This document shows, one piece after another, positions 1 to 27,038 of a DNA stretch of 64,000 nucleotides. Below the pieces are notes generated by a model that ran no database searches, was not told where the DNA came from, and worked only from the letters and a program-made list of their open reading frames with translations. The first letter of the stretch is position 1. Each line of letters starts with the position of its first letter. A program made the translations under genes and the position numbers. The stretch is from the NCBI RefSeq assembly GCF_024713975.1, contig NC_091100.1:23883501-23947500 (forward strand), given 5' to 3'. Source of the DNA: Paralichthys olivaceus (lineage: Eukaryota; Chordata; Actinopteri; Pleuronectiformes; Paralichthyidae).

Positions 1-45
1 CTCTCTGAGATAGTTTGATGCTATTCTTGGCTGCAGGACCCTCAC

Positions 46-1645
46 CTCTTCATGGTTCTTCTTCAGGTAGACCAGCTCCTCCTTCAGGCCCTCGATCTGC
101 ATCTCCAGGTCAGACCGGGCCATGGTCAGGTCATCCAGAACCTTGCGCAATCCGGCAATGTCCGTCTCCACAGACATGCGCATTGCCAGCTCGTTTTCAA
201 ACCTGCGTAGGAAAGTGGCACGGACGTTCATGTACCTGCTCAATTACTGTTAGAACTAACAACAAAAAAAAGACACGGTGACGCTAAACAAAACCAGTCC
301 AACCTGTATTATCTGTTGACCGTTACACCCCTGTGTGTGTGACAATATGTCCACTAAGTCTGGAATGACTGAACCAACATGCGATGTCATATCATAAAAC
401 TGCAAGTCATTATATATTTCTTATAGATTATAGGATATCATTCCTGATAAACTATTCCACTCACTTGATCCTGAAGTCCTCTGCTGCCAGTCTGGCATTG
501 TCAATCTGCAGCATCAGCCTGGCATTGTCCTGCGTGGCAGCACTTATCTAAAAAAAGAAGCAGCATTGTCAGTTGTCTCTTCTCCACATTTAACAGCAAC
601 ACAAAGATGTGTAGGTGATTCACACGGCCAGAATGTGGGGCAACAAGGTTTCTTTTAAATATGCAGAACAGTGTTCTTTACGCCTGAGTTGCATTCTACT
701 GTAATTATTTTAAACTGTTGATGGCATCAGGTAATAAGTAAAACTAAACTTTACTTTCAATATGGCGTGCTTGCATTTTAAAGTGCAGCAACTGCACATA
801 CTGCAAATCCTCCATATGATTTACTCATGGTTCCTGGAGAGCCTGTTCTGAAGACACAGGACTAAAGAGTATTTACACATACAGTATTTTAATGAGGACT
901 CATTAGGGTGGGGCACTAATTCAAAGTTTTATTCTGCACTCCTATCTGAGGAGGACAAACCTGTTAAATGGATGAATTTATTTTTTATTATATCCAACAT
1001 AATTTTCTTAACACGAGTTTGGGGACACTAAATACAATTATTTGTAGATGATAATCTGCTTTTCTATTTATATAATTTTAATGATAATTATTGACATTAT
1101 ATTTAATATTGAAAGTTTAAGCAGTTTGGGGAAACTAAATGATATCACCTGTAGATCATATTTTAAAGAGGATTATTGACTTCATCTAAAAGAAGTGAGA
1201 TAGAGGTTGGATGGTGCAGCACAGCTCGTATATAAGAGTGTGTGAGGACGGGGCAGCTCACCTTGTTGCGCAGGTCTTCAATGATGGCCTGGTACCTGCT
1301 GTAGTCCTTCACGACGGGGGCCTGGTTGTCGTACCACTCGCGGATCTGACGCTCCAGCTGCGCGTTGGTGGTCTCCAGGATGCGCACCTTCTCCAGGTAG
1401 CTGGCCAGCCGGTCGTTCAGGTTCTGCATGGTCAACTTCTCGCTGCCGGAGATGCTGTTTCCTCCGCCACCTCCGTACGCAGACGACAGGTCAAACCCGG
1501 AGCCGATGCCATCGGAGGCGTAAGACACCCGGACGTTTTGACCGCCCGCGCCTGCATAGACGCTCGTCCCGCGCCTGGAGCTCGTCATGGAGGGGAGAGA
1601 GGACAGGGACATGGCGGATAATCCTGAGCGGAGCGTCATGGGCAT
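46..1645 (-). CDS. type I keratin, 5' part (exons 1-3; continues past the left edge)
   Basis: Cytoplasmic type I intermediate-filament protein that pairs with type II keratins in epithelial filaments. Exons read on the minus strand: 1262-1645 (128 codons), 465-547 (83 nt) and 46-202 (157 nt); 83 and 157 nt are the standard sizes of type I keratin exons 2 and 3. The chosen ATG at 1645 sits in a perfect GCCACCATG context; the frame extends upstream but only to a GTG. A Ser/Gly-rich head (residues 1 to about 70) is followed by the helix-initiation motif ([16 protein letters not shown]) and coil 1A, then linker 1 and coil 1B. Exon 3 ends with LKKNHEE, the usual type I boundary. Coil 2 and tail lie outside the window. 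The [10 protein letters not shown] segment resembles K13/K17-type fish keratins more than K18, so I give no symbol. A TATA box lies about 100 bp upstream of the ATG. Confidence 0.93.
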
Positions 1646-1745
1646 GGTGGCTTCTCTTCTGACTCTGGTGCTGGAGTTCACTGGAAGTGGTCTGATCCCT
1701 GGAGAGGTGCGGAGCAGCTGGTGCTGAGGCAGCCCGGAGGATGCG

Positions 1746-1752
1746 TTTTATA
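1746..1752 (-). promoter_or_regulatory. TATA box of the type I keratin
   Basis: TATAAAA on the minus strand, about 100 bp upstream of the keratin ATG, which would place transcription start near 1715-1725 and give a 5'UTR of about 75 nt. Strong TATA boxes are typical of keratin genes. Assignment by motif and spacing only. Confidence 0.7.
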
Positions 1753-1996
1753 GCCGCCTCCCGCAGATGGGTGCGGCCGAACAGGTAGATGGAAAGATGC
1801 AGCTCACCGCCATCACAGGTGTGACCGCTGGGCGTGGTGAGCTGCCCTTCAGGTTTACTGTCCGCCATGTCTGAACCACTCTTACATTCAGGGAGGAGTG
1901 TGTCACTGCGCATTCAGGCTGACACCCGGCATGTCAGCCGCTCTGACAGAGGACTGGTTTCCTTTCACCAGGAAGAGCTGTGGCCATTTGATCCTT

Positions 1997-2205
1997 TTAA
2001 AGGTTAACTGTGTAGAATCTAGTGACATCTAGAGGTGAAGCTTCATGTTGCAGCTGAATACTCCTCATCTCACCCTGCACTTCCCAACGTGAGAGAGAAC
2101 CTGTGGTGAACTTCAGCTGTCATGGAAACTCAAAAGGTTTTAGTTTGTACAGTTTGGACGGCAGTAAAAAAAAAAAACACAGTGGCCTCCTCCGTTTAAT
2201 TTAAA
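1997..2205 (-). repeat. truncated copy of a short inverted-repeat (MITE-like) element
   Basis: Read on the minus strand this matches the elements at 15437-15810 and 57545-57907: shared blocks include the CTAGATATCACTAAATTCTACAC-like end, the GCTGCAACATGCAACTT-like segment and the AACTCAAAAGG-like segment. The far half is missing or too diverged to follow. Confidence 0.65.
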
Positions 2206-2346
2206 GATGTAGCTATTAAATTTCTTAAAAAGTGAGCATTGATTTAAAATTTTAAAACCTTTGACACTGAATATTCAAACAACATCTATGTTCACACACT
2301 CATTGTGTCTGAACAGGTGCTTTGAGCCAAATGCTCATGTATGCAT

Positions 2347-3108
2347 TAGTGTTGTCAGGGTACCAACATTTTAGTATCTGTACTGGTACCGACATGTATT
2401 TTGATACTTTCCGGTACTTTTCCAAATAAAAAGAGAACACTAAAAGTGTCATTATTGACTTTTTTTTAAAATAGAAAATCTTAGAACTATAACATTATGC
2501 ATCATTAATTAAAATAAAATACCACAATTTTTTCCAGCAGTACTTTTGTGGAGAGTGAAGGGGGCTGGCGTCGCTTGCTTTTAGCACTGACTTTTTTTTT
2601 TTCATGGGTATATAAGTTATCACCTGTCGTTCTCTGAACTCCTTGTGCAGGTCTGGGTGCTTGTCCTTCAAGTGTTTTGCAAAGTTGGCCGCACATGTTT
2701 AGTAACACCGTTTGCACAGTGGTGCATCAGTGTTAATGGCTTCACCGTGCTCATTTGTTCTCAAGCAGAAGTAATTCCATGTAGCACTTCGTGCACCTGG
2801 TTTATCTACGAGTTGCGATGTGGTGATGGTTGCAGCAGCTGCTGTCTCTCTCTGCTCCAGTCTCTCTCTCTCTTTCTCTCCTTTATCTCTCTCTGTCACC
2901 AGACTCCTGCTCCGCTTGCTGCTCGCTCGCTCACTCGCTCGCCTGCTCGCCCCAGCTTGCTCACTTCGGCTCAAATTGGTACGCGGTGACGTCAAGCGCC
3001 GACGTGAAAAAAAAAAAAAGTACCGGTCTTATCCAAGCGCTGTATAGTACCATTTAAATGCATCAGTACCCCGGTACCAATTTAGTGCCAGTATGCCGAA
3101 CAACCCTA
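2347..3108. mobile_element. decayed hAT DNA transposon, 762 bp, with 8-bp target duplication
   Basis: The element is flanked by perfect 8-bp direct repeats, GTATGCAT at 2339-2346 and 3109-3116. Its ends form imperfect terminal inverted repeats (TAGTGTTGTC on the left; TAGGGTTGTT on the reverse complement of the right). 8-bp duplications and such ends are hallmarks of hAT elements. The interior holds a broken BED zinc finger on the minus strand and a CT-rich tract at about 2846-2895. The uninterrupted sister of the target repeat lies at 4386-4393. Confidence 0.85.
2636..2779 (-). pseudogene. remnant of a hAT transposase BED zinc finger, interrupted by a stop
   Basis: Minus-strand translation shows the BED-finger pattern: WNYF at 2768-2779, then an EHGEAINTD stretch, a C-x-x-C pair (LCKRC), and, beyond an in-frame TAA at 2699-2701, KHLKDKHPDLHKEF with the paired His residues. 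The order and spacing match the DNA-binding N-terminus of hAT transposases. No catalytic domain follows within the 762-bp element, so this is a dead fragment of an internally deleted copy. Confidence 0.8.
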
Positions 3109-4299
3109 GTATGCATGCTAGCATGCACTGAACTACGGGTAATCGGGTGACATTGTCTCTCATCATCAATGTGTCTTGTCAAAGTGTTTTCCTTTTTAAG
3201 TACAGTATTTCTTATTTATGCTATAATCAAAAAGTTCAACCCCTCACAAGGGAATACAGAGTTTCAACCAAAATGGAAACTTGGATTTGATTCAAATCAT
3301 GAATAGCTTCTGCGATTCTTCCACTGACCTCTTTTCTAAAAACCTAGTGGCCTGCAGTCCTCTGTCAGACAGAGACCATTTCGTGACATGGTGTGGTCTG
3401 ATTGTAATCAGGCTGGTTTGTGTTGGCCAGTCTGTCAGCAGATTTTAATTCAGATTACCTTGACATGCCAAAGGTATAATGCAGAAGCTAATCACAAAGC
3501 GTGTTCCCTGTTAACCCAGTGGCAGATGCACAGCATCGGGTTGTTTTATTGGGATGCAGAACTACAACTACAGTTCGGACTACAACTGATGTTCACAAGT
3601 ATGACACGTGAAATATTTAGGTTTCTACCTTTCTGTCTTCTAGTTTATAATGCTAATCTACTGTTGAACAAATGCTTCACAGTGCAGATTAAAGTTGATC
3701 TTGGCAGAAAAAGTGGATAACACCTGGATAAACAAGGAAACTATAAAAACTGTACTTTTCTGCCAAGCGGCCTTGTTTCATTAACTGACAGTTACTCAGA
3801 AACTTATTAGGTTCCAACTCCCATAATAGATTGTTCTTGTGACTGCAGGCTTTTATCCAAGTACATCTGTGTATCATTTCAATTGTTCATAATGACCAGC
3901 ATTGACCATGTGATGTAGATGAATGGCCTGCAGGTTTTATGATGGAAATGTGCATCTTTTATACATTTTAGTAGAAGGCTAATACTTGTAAAACAATTGC
4001 AATGAGATATGATTATCAATTAGGGAAAAGTTACGCTGAAAGTGGTGCTTGAGCTCAAAGTTATATAATCAATATTTTCATACTAACAATGGAACAAGTG
4101 ACCATGTGTAGTGTGTTGACCAGCATTGTCACCCCATTCTGTAATTCCCTCAGTTGTGCAAAGTGTTATGGTACATTTCAGCTGTGGCCAATTTACCTTT
4201 TAACAGAATGATTTTAACTACAAATGTATTACTTAAACGGAGATACATTGAAATACCTAAATGTGTCAGTTTAGTAAAAGGTTATGAGTAATGTTTGTT

Positions 4300-4440
4300 A
4301 CCTTTGTCCCTGAATGTTCAAACTTCATCAATGTGTACTTATGGTGTCTGTACTTAGGCACAGGTGCTTTGAGCTAAACACTCATGTATGCATGCTAACA
4401 TGAGCTTCTTGCGGACACTGAACTACGGATAACCTCTGGA
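4300..4440. repeat. uninterrupted sister of the repeat invaded by the hAT element
   Basis: Shares ordered blocks with 2258-2346 plus 3109-3165: CTGAATRTTCAAAC, GTGTCTG, CAGGTGCTTTGAGC, ACTCATGTATGCATGCTA and ACTGAACTACGG. GTATGCAT occurs once here (4386-4393) but twice around the hAT element. A weaker relative of the right part (GCACTGAACTCCGGATAAC) is near 6852-6880. Confidence 0.75.
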
Positions 4441-4865
4441 CATTCTTTGTGAGAACACACATTTCCAGATGAGAGGATCTGGCCTTTCTCTGGAGTTTCT
4501 CCAGCCAGCCCTTTATTAAAAAGAGATAATGTCCCAATGACGCCATGTGAGAAAACAGCAGGAGATCGTCCGCAGGATCTGCAGGCTGTTATGGTGAATA
4601 ACAGAAAAAAAACTATTCATGAGCTTGTGAAAACCAAAGATGAGACTCACAATTGTCAAGTGGCAACAAACATAACTCGAAAATACTAAACATACATCTG
4701 ATGGATGTATAAATGTTTTAATGGAATGACAGGGTTTTCAACAGGCACATTTTTAATTATAAAAAATAGTTCTATCTTAAAGAAGGGCATGTAGACATAA
4801 TTTAATCTTCATTCATTTGTCTATTGATTTGACCATGGTATAAAAAAATGAGGTGCAACTGGGAT

Positions 4866-5045
4866 TTATAATAAAATAATAACTTTATTTGTATTGCACT
4901 TATCTAAACAAGGTTATAAAGTGCTACACACACAATAATCCATGACAAAAAATAATGAACTCAAATAAAAGGTTCAATTCAGTTACATTTTGTGGGCCAA
5001 ATCATAATAATATTTAGACCTTACAATTTATAGAGATCCTAAAAT
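4866..5045. repeat. interspersed repeat, copy 1 of 2
   Basis: Starts with an AATAATAACTTTATTTGTAT-like block followed by CTTATCTAAACAAGG and AAAGTGCT. The same order of blocks recurs at 23941-24060 in a krt222 intron. Class not recognised. Confidence 0.5.
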
Positions 5046-5067
5046 CAGTTGATTTCCTGAACATTCT

Positions 5068-5283
5068 TGAAAGGATAGTTCACCAAAAAATGAAAATTCA
5101 CTCATTATCTACTCACCGCTATGCCGATAGAGGGGTGGGTGAAGTGTTTGAGTCTCAGCGGTAAACAGTGTTTCAGCCAAATTCAATACAATTGAAGTCA
5201 ATGAACCCCTTTGCCTCCATACTGCTTGTGTGGTGTCATCCAAGTGTCTAAATTTTCATTGTTAGGTGAACTATCCCTTTAAT
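5068..5283. mobile_element. short inverted-repeat element (MITE), about 215 bp
   Basis: Left end AAAGGATAGTTCACC followed by AAAAATGAAAATT; right end AATTTTCATTGTTAGGTGAACTATCCCTTT. The two ends are inverted complements over about 30 bp, and the interior has no coding capacity. Matches the layout of a short DNA element common in teleost genomes. Confidence 0.75.
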
Positions 5284-8055
5284 TTCAAGTTCTTGGAAGT
5301 ATGAATTAAATGAATATGAATGCCATCTTCTTTAATTCTTCTTTAAATGCAAAATGACTTAAGCATATTGCATCAGTCTTTACTATTTCAGCCAGAGAAA
5401 TCAGATAGGCTTTTTTATTTTGAATTTAATAGTTAAAGCTGTTATTGGTCGTGGTCACATGAAGTTATATAGTTAGAAATCAACTTAAAGAGATCAATAA
5501 ACAGAAATTGCATAAAAACAGATAAACTAGATGTTTACTGACAAATCATTTTGATCAGATTCATGGAATGTCTGCATGACAGTTGGGACTGTGCAGGCTT
5601 TTCTTTTAAATAATGCATTACTTCCTGGTAATGAGTTCATCCACTAACTAAACTCAGATACATAAATATTACATGTCATTACAATATTATTTTGTGTTCA
5701 TAATGTACATACATAGAATTAATAATAGTTACAGCCCCACAAACAATATCTATCATAATGAGTCTCTATGTACATGCATATATAGCATCTGTGTTACTCT
5801 ATACTACCACTGCTGTCTCAGAATGCCTTGTTGGGGATTTGTTTGACAAATTAGGTTCTTCATGTTGTGTTATCACGTCCTGCTATGTTAGACCATCAAA
5901 GAGATACCTCTTCTCAGTTTATCTTATAAACTTCCCTGGAACTCTGCTGAGCCCAATCACTGTGAACTTTAAGCCCTGACTTGTTCGGCTGGGATATTTG
6001 CCCACACTTGGTCTATGCTAAAATGACTGACATCTGAGTGTGGCACTCCTCGTATAATTGTTATGTGAGAAGTGTTGTGTAAGCCAAAGGTGCTTTTTCA
6101 AAACAGTCAAAGTGATTATGAAAAAGATAATAGTTTTTCCGGCTCTGGTGCATATATTTCATGAGAATACATTTAATCTCAATGAGATTTTTTTTTGTAA
6201 AAACAGCAATTTACACAAATTGCGAATGTCCATGTGAAATCAGTTTCATTTATCATTTACAACCTTAAATTGTAAATCATTTTTTTCTGTTAGGTTTACC
6301 TGCTGTGGTCCCTCAGTATCATATAAGACCTGGAGTTCAATGGGGAAAAAGCAGTATGACAGTGTACGTTAATGACACATAATGCCTTCAGCTCTGCATG
6401 TGCTGTAATTTTCAACCCACTCCCCAGCAGGCGTCAGGAGGAGCCACCCTGCCTGGTTCATGCATGTGTCACATTAATTAAGCTGTTCCCTCCACTTCTC
6501 TTCATTGTCAAGTTGTAAGACAGCTTCAAAGGTATTTCCTAAATCTGCGTGTCATGTTTGTTTCCCAGACTTTAAACTATGAACTGTAAGGTATGATGTG
6601 TGACTGGTAGTTGAGATGACAAACACATAATTTGTCATCTCTACGACCCTGGTATGATCAGCATTAAAGTCTAAGGCGTGGAGGGTTTGCTTTATGGAGT
6701 GAAAAGGGTAAGGGAATGTGTTTGGCTGGAAATGCGCACAATCTGGTTCTGACATTGTCTTTGGGAGGAGGATGTGTTTATTGGAGAGTGTGTGGACCTG
6801 CGTGGCTGAGGTGCACATGACATTTAGGTCCGCCTTAAACTGCTTTCAGACATGCACTGAACTCCGGATAACTCCGGAGGGGCTGAATGTGAGAATGCAA
6901 ATGTCAGAGTGAGAGGCTCCTGCTGCTGTGTCCATGTGTGAAAGACAAACTCCAGAGGAGGTCCAGGCCAAATTGTGTCTAGTCTGACTAAATTGAAGTG
7001 ACTCTAACTAACGTCTTTATCTTTACCTATCATTTCATCAATATGCATATATCTCTATTTTGAAGAATATTTAAGAATATAATATATAATATAATAATTA
7101 TTATGCAAACCTATTTGGCACTTTTTATCACTAGGGCGGTAGCAGTAAAAAATCAGGAGCCTCATACTCAGACATCTGCGTCCTCAGATGAAGTTATTCC
7201 TTTCAGTGCCTCTTACACTTGAAGCCAAAGCACATGAGACAAGCTTCGGCTGAGCATAGTCCCCACAGTTGTGGCTTCCAGGGAGTTTATGTGAAGATAA
7301 TCCCTTCTGTGGTTTAGGTTTTGAACAACAATGCTCCCAATTCAGAACTGAGGTGACTTACATCACAATATCATGTACAGACAAAACCCTCCTGGCATGG
7401 ACCTAGTTTTATAATTGCTAGAGAATGGATCAAAATCGTTATGTTTTCATAACAGGTGTCTCTTTTGTCAACGTCCAAAAGGCTCCTTGTACAGAGAATG
7501 AGGGGTCAAATGAGTCACGATCAAAGAGTTCCTTAGCGCCCACCCTTCAGGGGAACAGCAGCAGAGGAATCTAACGTCTCTCTGTTCAGTTGGCTGTTTC
7601 ACTTGGCTCGTTTTCATTTTCCTGTAGACCGTGTCCAGCTCTGAAGCCTCGCCTCTCTCCCTTAGAAATTTGACTAACAAGTCACCACCTGCTTTTTCCT
7701 GTTGCTCTCACGTACATGAGTCCACTGACCAAACACTCCTGCTCATGCCGTGCAACCGAGGCTATTTCTTGGATCTTAGTGGGAGCAACGTGACGTTAAA
7801 AAAACAGGCTCTGTGGCATTCTTCATTTGCAGTCACAGCAGAAATCATCTGTCCCAGACAATGAGAATACAGCTGCATGCAACGCCCTGATGGGTGTTGT
7901 TTTCCCAACTGACAGCATCAGTATTGCAATGTCATCATCGCCGCCTCCTTGTCAACAGGACGACACTTTGCTGAAAGGGTATGGGTGTGTGATTATGGTA
8001 AGAGTCCTGTCAGTGCGGTCTGGCATTGTTGTTAATGAGCTTGTGTGTGTGTTTT

Positions 8056-8154
8056 GATGATCTATCATCTATCTATCTAGCGTCTCATGTATCTATCGAG
8101 CTTCTCTGTCTTCTTTATCTTTCTATCTATCTATCAATTTGTCTATTTATCTAT
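8056..8154. repeat. imperfect TATC microsatellite
   Basis: Interrupted tracts of CTAT/TATC units in a pyrimidine-rich stretch. Confidence 0.8.
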
Positions 8155-9385
8155 CTTCTCTTTCTCTGACACACAGATACAAATCACAAGCCAAAACCAA
8201 ATGAAAACATCACTTTTGTCCACCTCATCATTTCTCCTGGGAAAGAGAGATAGTCTCAACAGGTAAAATATTTTTAAAATAGTTGTAGCAGGTAGAACTG
8301 CAGGCTTAGTTGTCTGAACTAATAATCCCCACATCCTGTTTTTTTAGCGAAGCACAAGTGTTTGCCCTAGGGAGGAATACTTGCAAATTCACAGAGGTGA
8401 ATTTTTGAAGTCGAAGTTGGCACAAAGACATAGATGAGAGAAGGAAATTAAATATTGTCCCAACAGTGAAACATCAGTAATGAAATATTACATGTCAAAT
8501 GTGGTGAGTTCTTATCGTCCATGCAGACAATAAGACCTCATTGTTTCAGCTGCCGTTACGGCATGCAATTAAATTCTTTCTCTCATGCAAAAAACTTTTA
8601 CTCTATCGTCTGAGTAGAAAGAAAAGGAAAACTTGTCCGTTGATGAGGTTTTGTCCTTATTTTCTATAAAATGTTAGACTGTAATGTTATGAAAAGAACT
8701 CCTCAACCATGATTTTCTCTTAAGACAGGCTAAATGTTTGAGTGGTGGTGGTCACTGCGAAACTGTTGCTCCTAAGACTGACCTTTGTTAATTCAATCTG
8801 TGGGAAACACTGCAGACACTCATGTTACATGTTTATTTTTATGTGCTAACCTTTAAAAGAATTGTATTTGAGATTGTAAACATTTATAAAGCAGCCCAAA
8901 ACTGTTTTCCTTGCAAGGACATAGTGGAGTAATGGTGTACAGTAATGCTATGCTAACGATGCAAGCAATGCTAACTTTTTGCAAGCTGCCATACAGGCCA
9001 GGTGAGAGTGTGCTGCACTCAGGGCTGCAAGAGCAGGTGCAGCGGAGGCTGACAAAGATCTCCAATAATCTGTGATGAATTCATTTTACACGTCTATGAA
9101 AGCTTTTTTTGGTTCTGGTTGTGTGTTTAGCTTTCACTGGGTTTTGCGACACTGTATAGGGGAGACTTTGCTGAGGGAGGTGAGAGGCCGACTAAGCATT
9201 AGTTTTGTGCAACACCTATTGGCACTGAACATTGAATATAAGATTTATGATAAGAAGAAGAAGAAGAAATACAAAAAAAAAAATCTAATAACATTACATT
9301 GCAAATGAAAAAGATTGTAGTAGCATATGAGTTATAATGTTGTAGCCATAAAGCCAGACAGTCCAACAAGTAATACTCCCGGTTT

Positions 9386-9650
9386 AGCCTTTGTATGTGG
9401 AGGTTATCTATGTTGGTTTTCCTGGTTACACCAGCTTCCTCCCAAAGTCCAAACCCATGCAGATTGGGTTTAGGTTAATTGGAGACTCTTAATTGACAGT
9501 AGGTGTTAAACATGTGAGTGTGATTGGTTGAGACCTGTCCAGGGTGTACCTGCCACTCGTCTAATATCAGCTGGGATTGGCTCCAGCCCTCACACTGAAA
9601 GGACAAATTGTAGGCTATAGATAAATAACGGATGGATGGATATTGTGTCA
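9386..9650 (+). mobile_element. 3' tail of a LINE (L2-like) or a SINE derived from it
   Basis: Contains CTTCCTCCCAAAGTCCAAA, TTAGGTTAATTGGAGACTCT, GACCTGTCCAGGGTGTACC and CAGCTGGGATTGGCTCCAGC and ends in GGATGGATGG. This order is the widespread fish LINE-tail signature. A second, more decayed copy is at 15840-16085. Confidence 0.75.
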
Positions 9651-11376
9651 CTGACCAATAACAAATAAACAAAACAAACAAATCATTATTTCTAGGGCTG
9701 ATGTTTGAGGTAAGGTGCAGAGGGTCCAAAATGGAGGAACCTGTTCTAGGCCATTAGCTTAGGTGCAGCTTTGCTTTTTATTAAACTGACTTGTGTCAGA
9801 TGATAAATTACAATAATAACATAAAAAAAAAAAAAATGTGGCTCTTGAAAAAACTGAACTCTTAATGATTTTAGCAACTGATCTAGCATGTTTCCTTTTG
9901 ACAGTTGCATGGTTAGTAGCTTGGAATGCTATTCTGCTTGAGAATCATCTACATGTTAAAGCCAGTGTTTCAGCTGTTAGCAGCTTGGCGGCTCATTCAT
10001 GAACAAACCCTGCTTCTAGCATGACCTCCCTCACAGAGACCCACAGATAAACTGTGGCAATTATGCTACATTTTAGCATTATCCTGTGACTTCCATATGT
10101 AGCTACAGGGAACACATTCAATAGTTTTGCATAAGTGACAGAATGAATAACTTGTATTTAAGGGTTGTATGTTGTTATGTGCTAAATGACCTGTCAGTCA
10201 AGTGTGATCCAAATAACCGATTAAAATGAAATGTTTTTTTAGTTTGTTTGTTTTTGTGATAACGAGCCAACCCACTTGTCTACATAAGTCACAGCTTGTG
10301 CCTACAAATATTGAATGGAATCCTGATACCACACCCCTAGATTGACAAATAGCACCTTGAACATTTTATGGATGTCTAACCCTTAGCACCATAAAACCAT
10401 AATATGTGTTTCGAACACATGGCTTTATTTGTTATATCTGCAGACTTTATATTCAAGGAAACTTTGAAGCTGCATGAGAATATTTTAACAAAACCTTTGT
10501 CCCAGACACACAAACACTCAATTATTCTCTGAAACCAGTTATTGAGCAAGATGCAACCCCACACAAAGTGTGTATTACTTGACTTCAGTGCACAGTGTAT
10601 ACGGACATCACATTAATTACAGTACATGCAACCTCTTATTAAAGCCCCACTCAAATACACACACGGATCCTATCACAGTGTTTCCCTGAACGTTCCCTCC
10701 ACAGTTTGTGTTGCTCTCTGTTTGAAAGCAGCTCAGTAATCCTGGATCAGAGAGTACAAAGGGCCCCAGAGTGCTGGTGATGTAAGCACTGTGTCCCGAC
10801 CCCACCGCTCTACCCTCTCCCGAATGTTGGACAGGGAGGACCATCCTGATTGTGACACAGAAGACTTCAGATTAATATACCAGTGATACTGGCAGACTAA
10901 TGGCAGCCTGCCTCCTCTCTCTCAGAGGCCTGCTGCTGATGACCTGCGACACAGTGGCAAAAAGTGTTGACCAACTTCTTGTCGAGGAATGTGGCTAAGC
11001 TGTGGTGACTGGTGGATCGGCTCAGCGTGATCAGGCAAATAGACTAAGGGACTTTTGCTACCAGTTACTACATTTACTGCACTGTATTTGTGGAGGGTCA
11101 TTTAGCAGTAGGTGAGTATCGCTGGGTAAACATTTACCAAGTTAACGCCTCTGGTGTGTGTGTGATCTCAGACTGGGGTGGCAGTTTGTTTGCTGTGAAA
11201 GCTGTAACTTTGTATTCGTGTGTGCATTCTGCAGCAAATCTGCCAGTCATATCATCTGAATGTTTTGACCATCATAGGCACTAGTAGCTGTGTTATGTCA
11301 CTGGACTGTGTGGAAATATCAGCGGCTCCTTGTGTGTACCTGTAAACATTTGAGTGTGCAGTCTCTCAGGTCTCCC

Positions 11377-26369
<14,993 letters not shown>

Positions 26370-26815
26370 TCACACCGGTTTGCAGATGTTTGTGGTGATA
26401 CAGGTGATGCTGAAGTTGCAGAAATAGCATCTGTGTCAACGACATCTGGGGTAATGACATTACCATCATGCTTAATATGTATTTCTCATTATATATACTC
26501 ACTTAACATCAGAACTGATGACTGAAACTGATTTCTCTCATCAAACCTTTCATCCATCTGGCTCTTGTGCTGATCTAATGGGGCAATTTTTTACAGTTTC
26601 AGAAAGCAACAACAACTTTATCACATATTTTCATTACATTACAATTTAATATGCAAAACTTTCTCTGTCATCTTTCTCAGTGAAGAAAACACTCCCCTTC
26701 ATCCTGTCATTGTTTCAACTACTGCATTTAATTCTAATATATAAATAGAGGCAGAGATCACCAAGGCTGGATTTTTCTATAAGTTTTCAGTCAGGGACTG
26801 TGTGTAAATTATTAA

Positions 26816-26835
26816 GGGGGGGGGGGGGGGGGGGG
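26816..26835 (+). repeat. 20-nt poly(G) run
   Basis: Uninterrupted run of 20 G, about 450 bp past the krt222 stop. Confidence 0.95.
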
Positions 26836-27032
26836 TCTCGATTAATTTGTGTTATCTCGTGAGAGAAAACCTAATTTGGCACTACTACACCATCACAGCT
26901 CCCACTTCCACTTTATTGTATATCCTAAGAGCAGATAGAACCACAGTAATGTAACATAAAAGAGAAAATAATGTAAATATGACATATACAGTGACAATGA
27001 GTTCTCGGTTCAAAAATATAGATATGTAGTGA

Positions 27033-27038
27033 AATAAA
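27033..27038 (+). terminator. candidate poly(A) signal of krt222
   Basis: First AATAAA downstream of the krt222 stop codon, about 660 nt away. Others follow (for example near 27423), so the true end is not certain. Confidence 0.35.

Larger units (their letters stand above)
3117..11376. other. gene-free region between keratin and krt222
   Basis: I see no convincing exon here. All open frames are short and lack recognisable domains. It carries the repeat copy at 4300-4440, the paired repeat at 4866-5045, the MITE at 5068-5283, a TATC-type microsatellite, a LINE 3' tail and AT-rich unique-looking DNA. Because the krt222 coding exon opens at a 3' splice site (AG at 11368-11369), an untranslated first exon and promoter of krt222 probably lie somewhere in the right part; I could not place them. 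Confidence 0.6.

Noticed and set aside
1211-1621. 136-codon plus-strand frame
   Set aside because: Antisense shadow of keratin exon 1.
1491-1913. 140-codon minus-strand frame over the keratin promoter
   Set aside because: Overlaps the TATA box and 5'UTR in another frame and has no domain.
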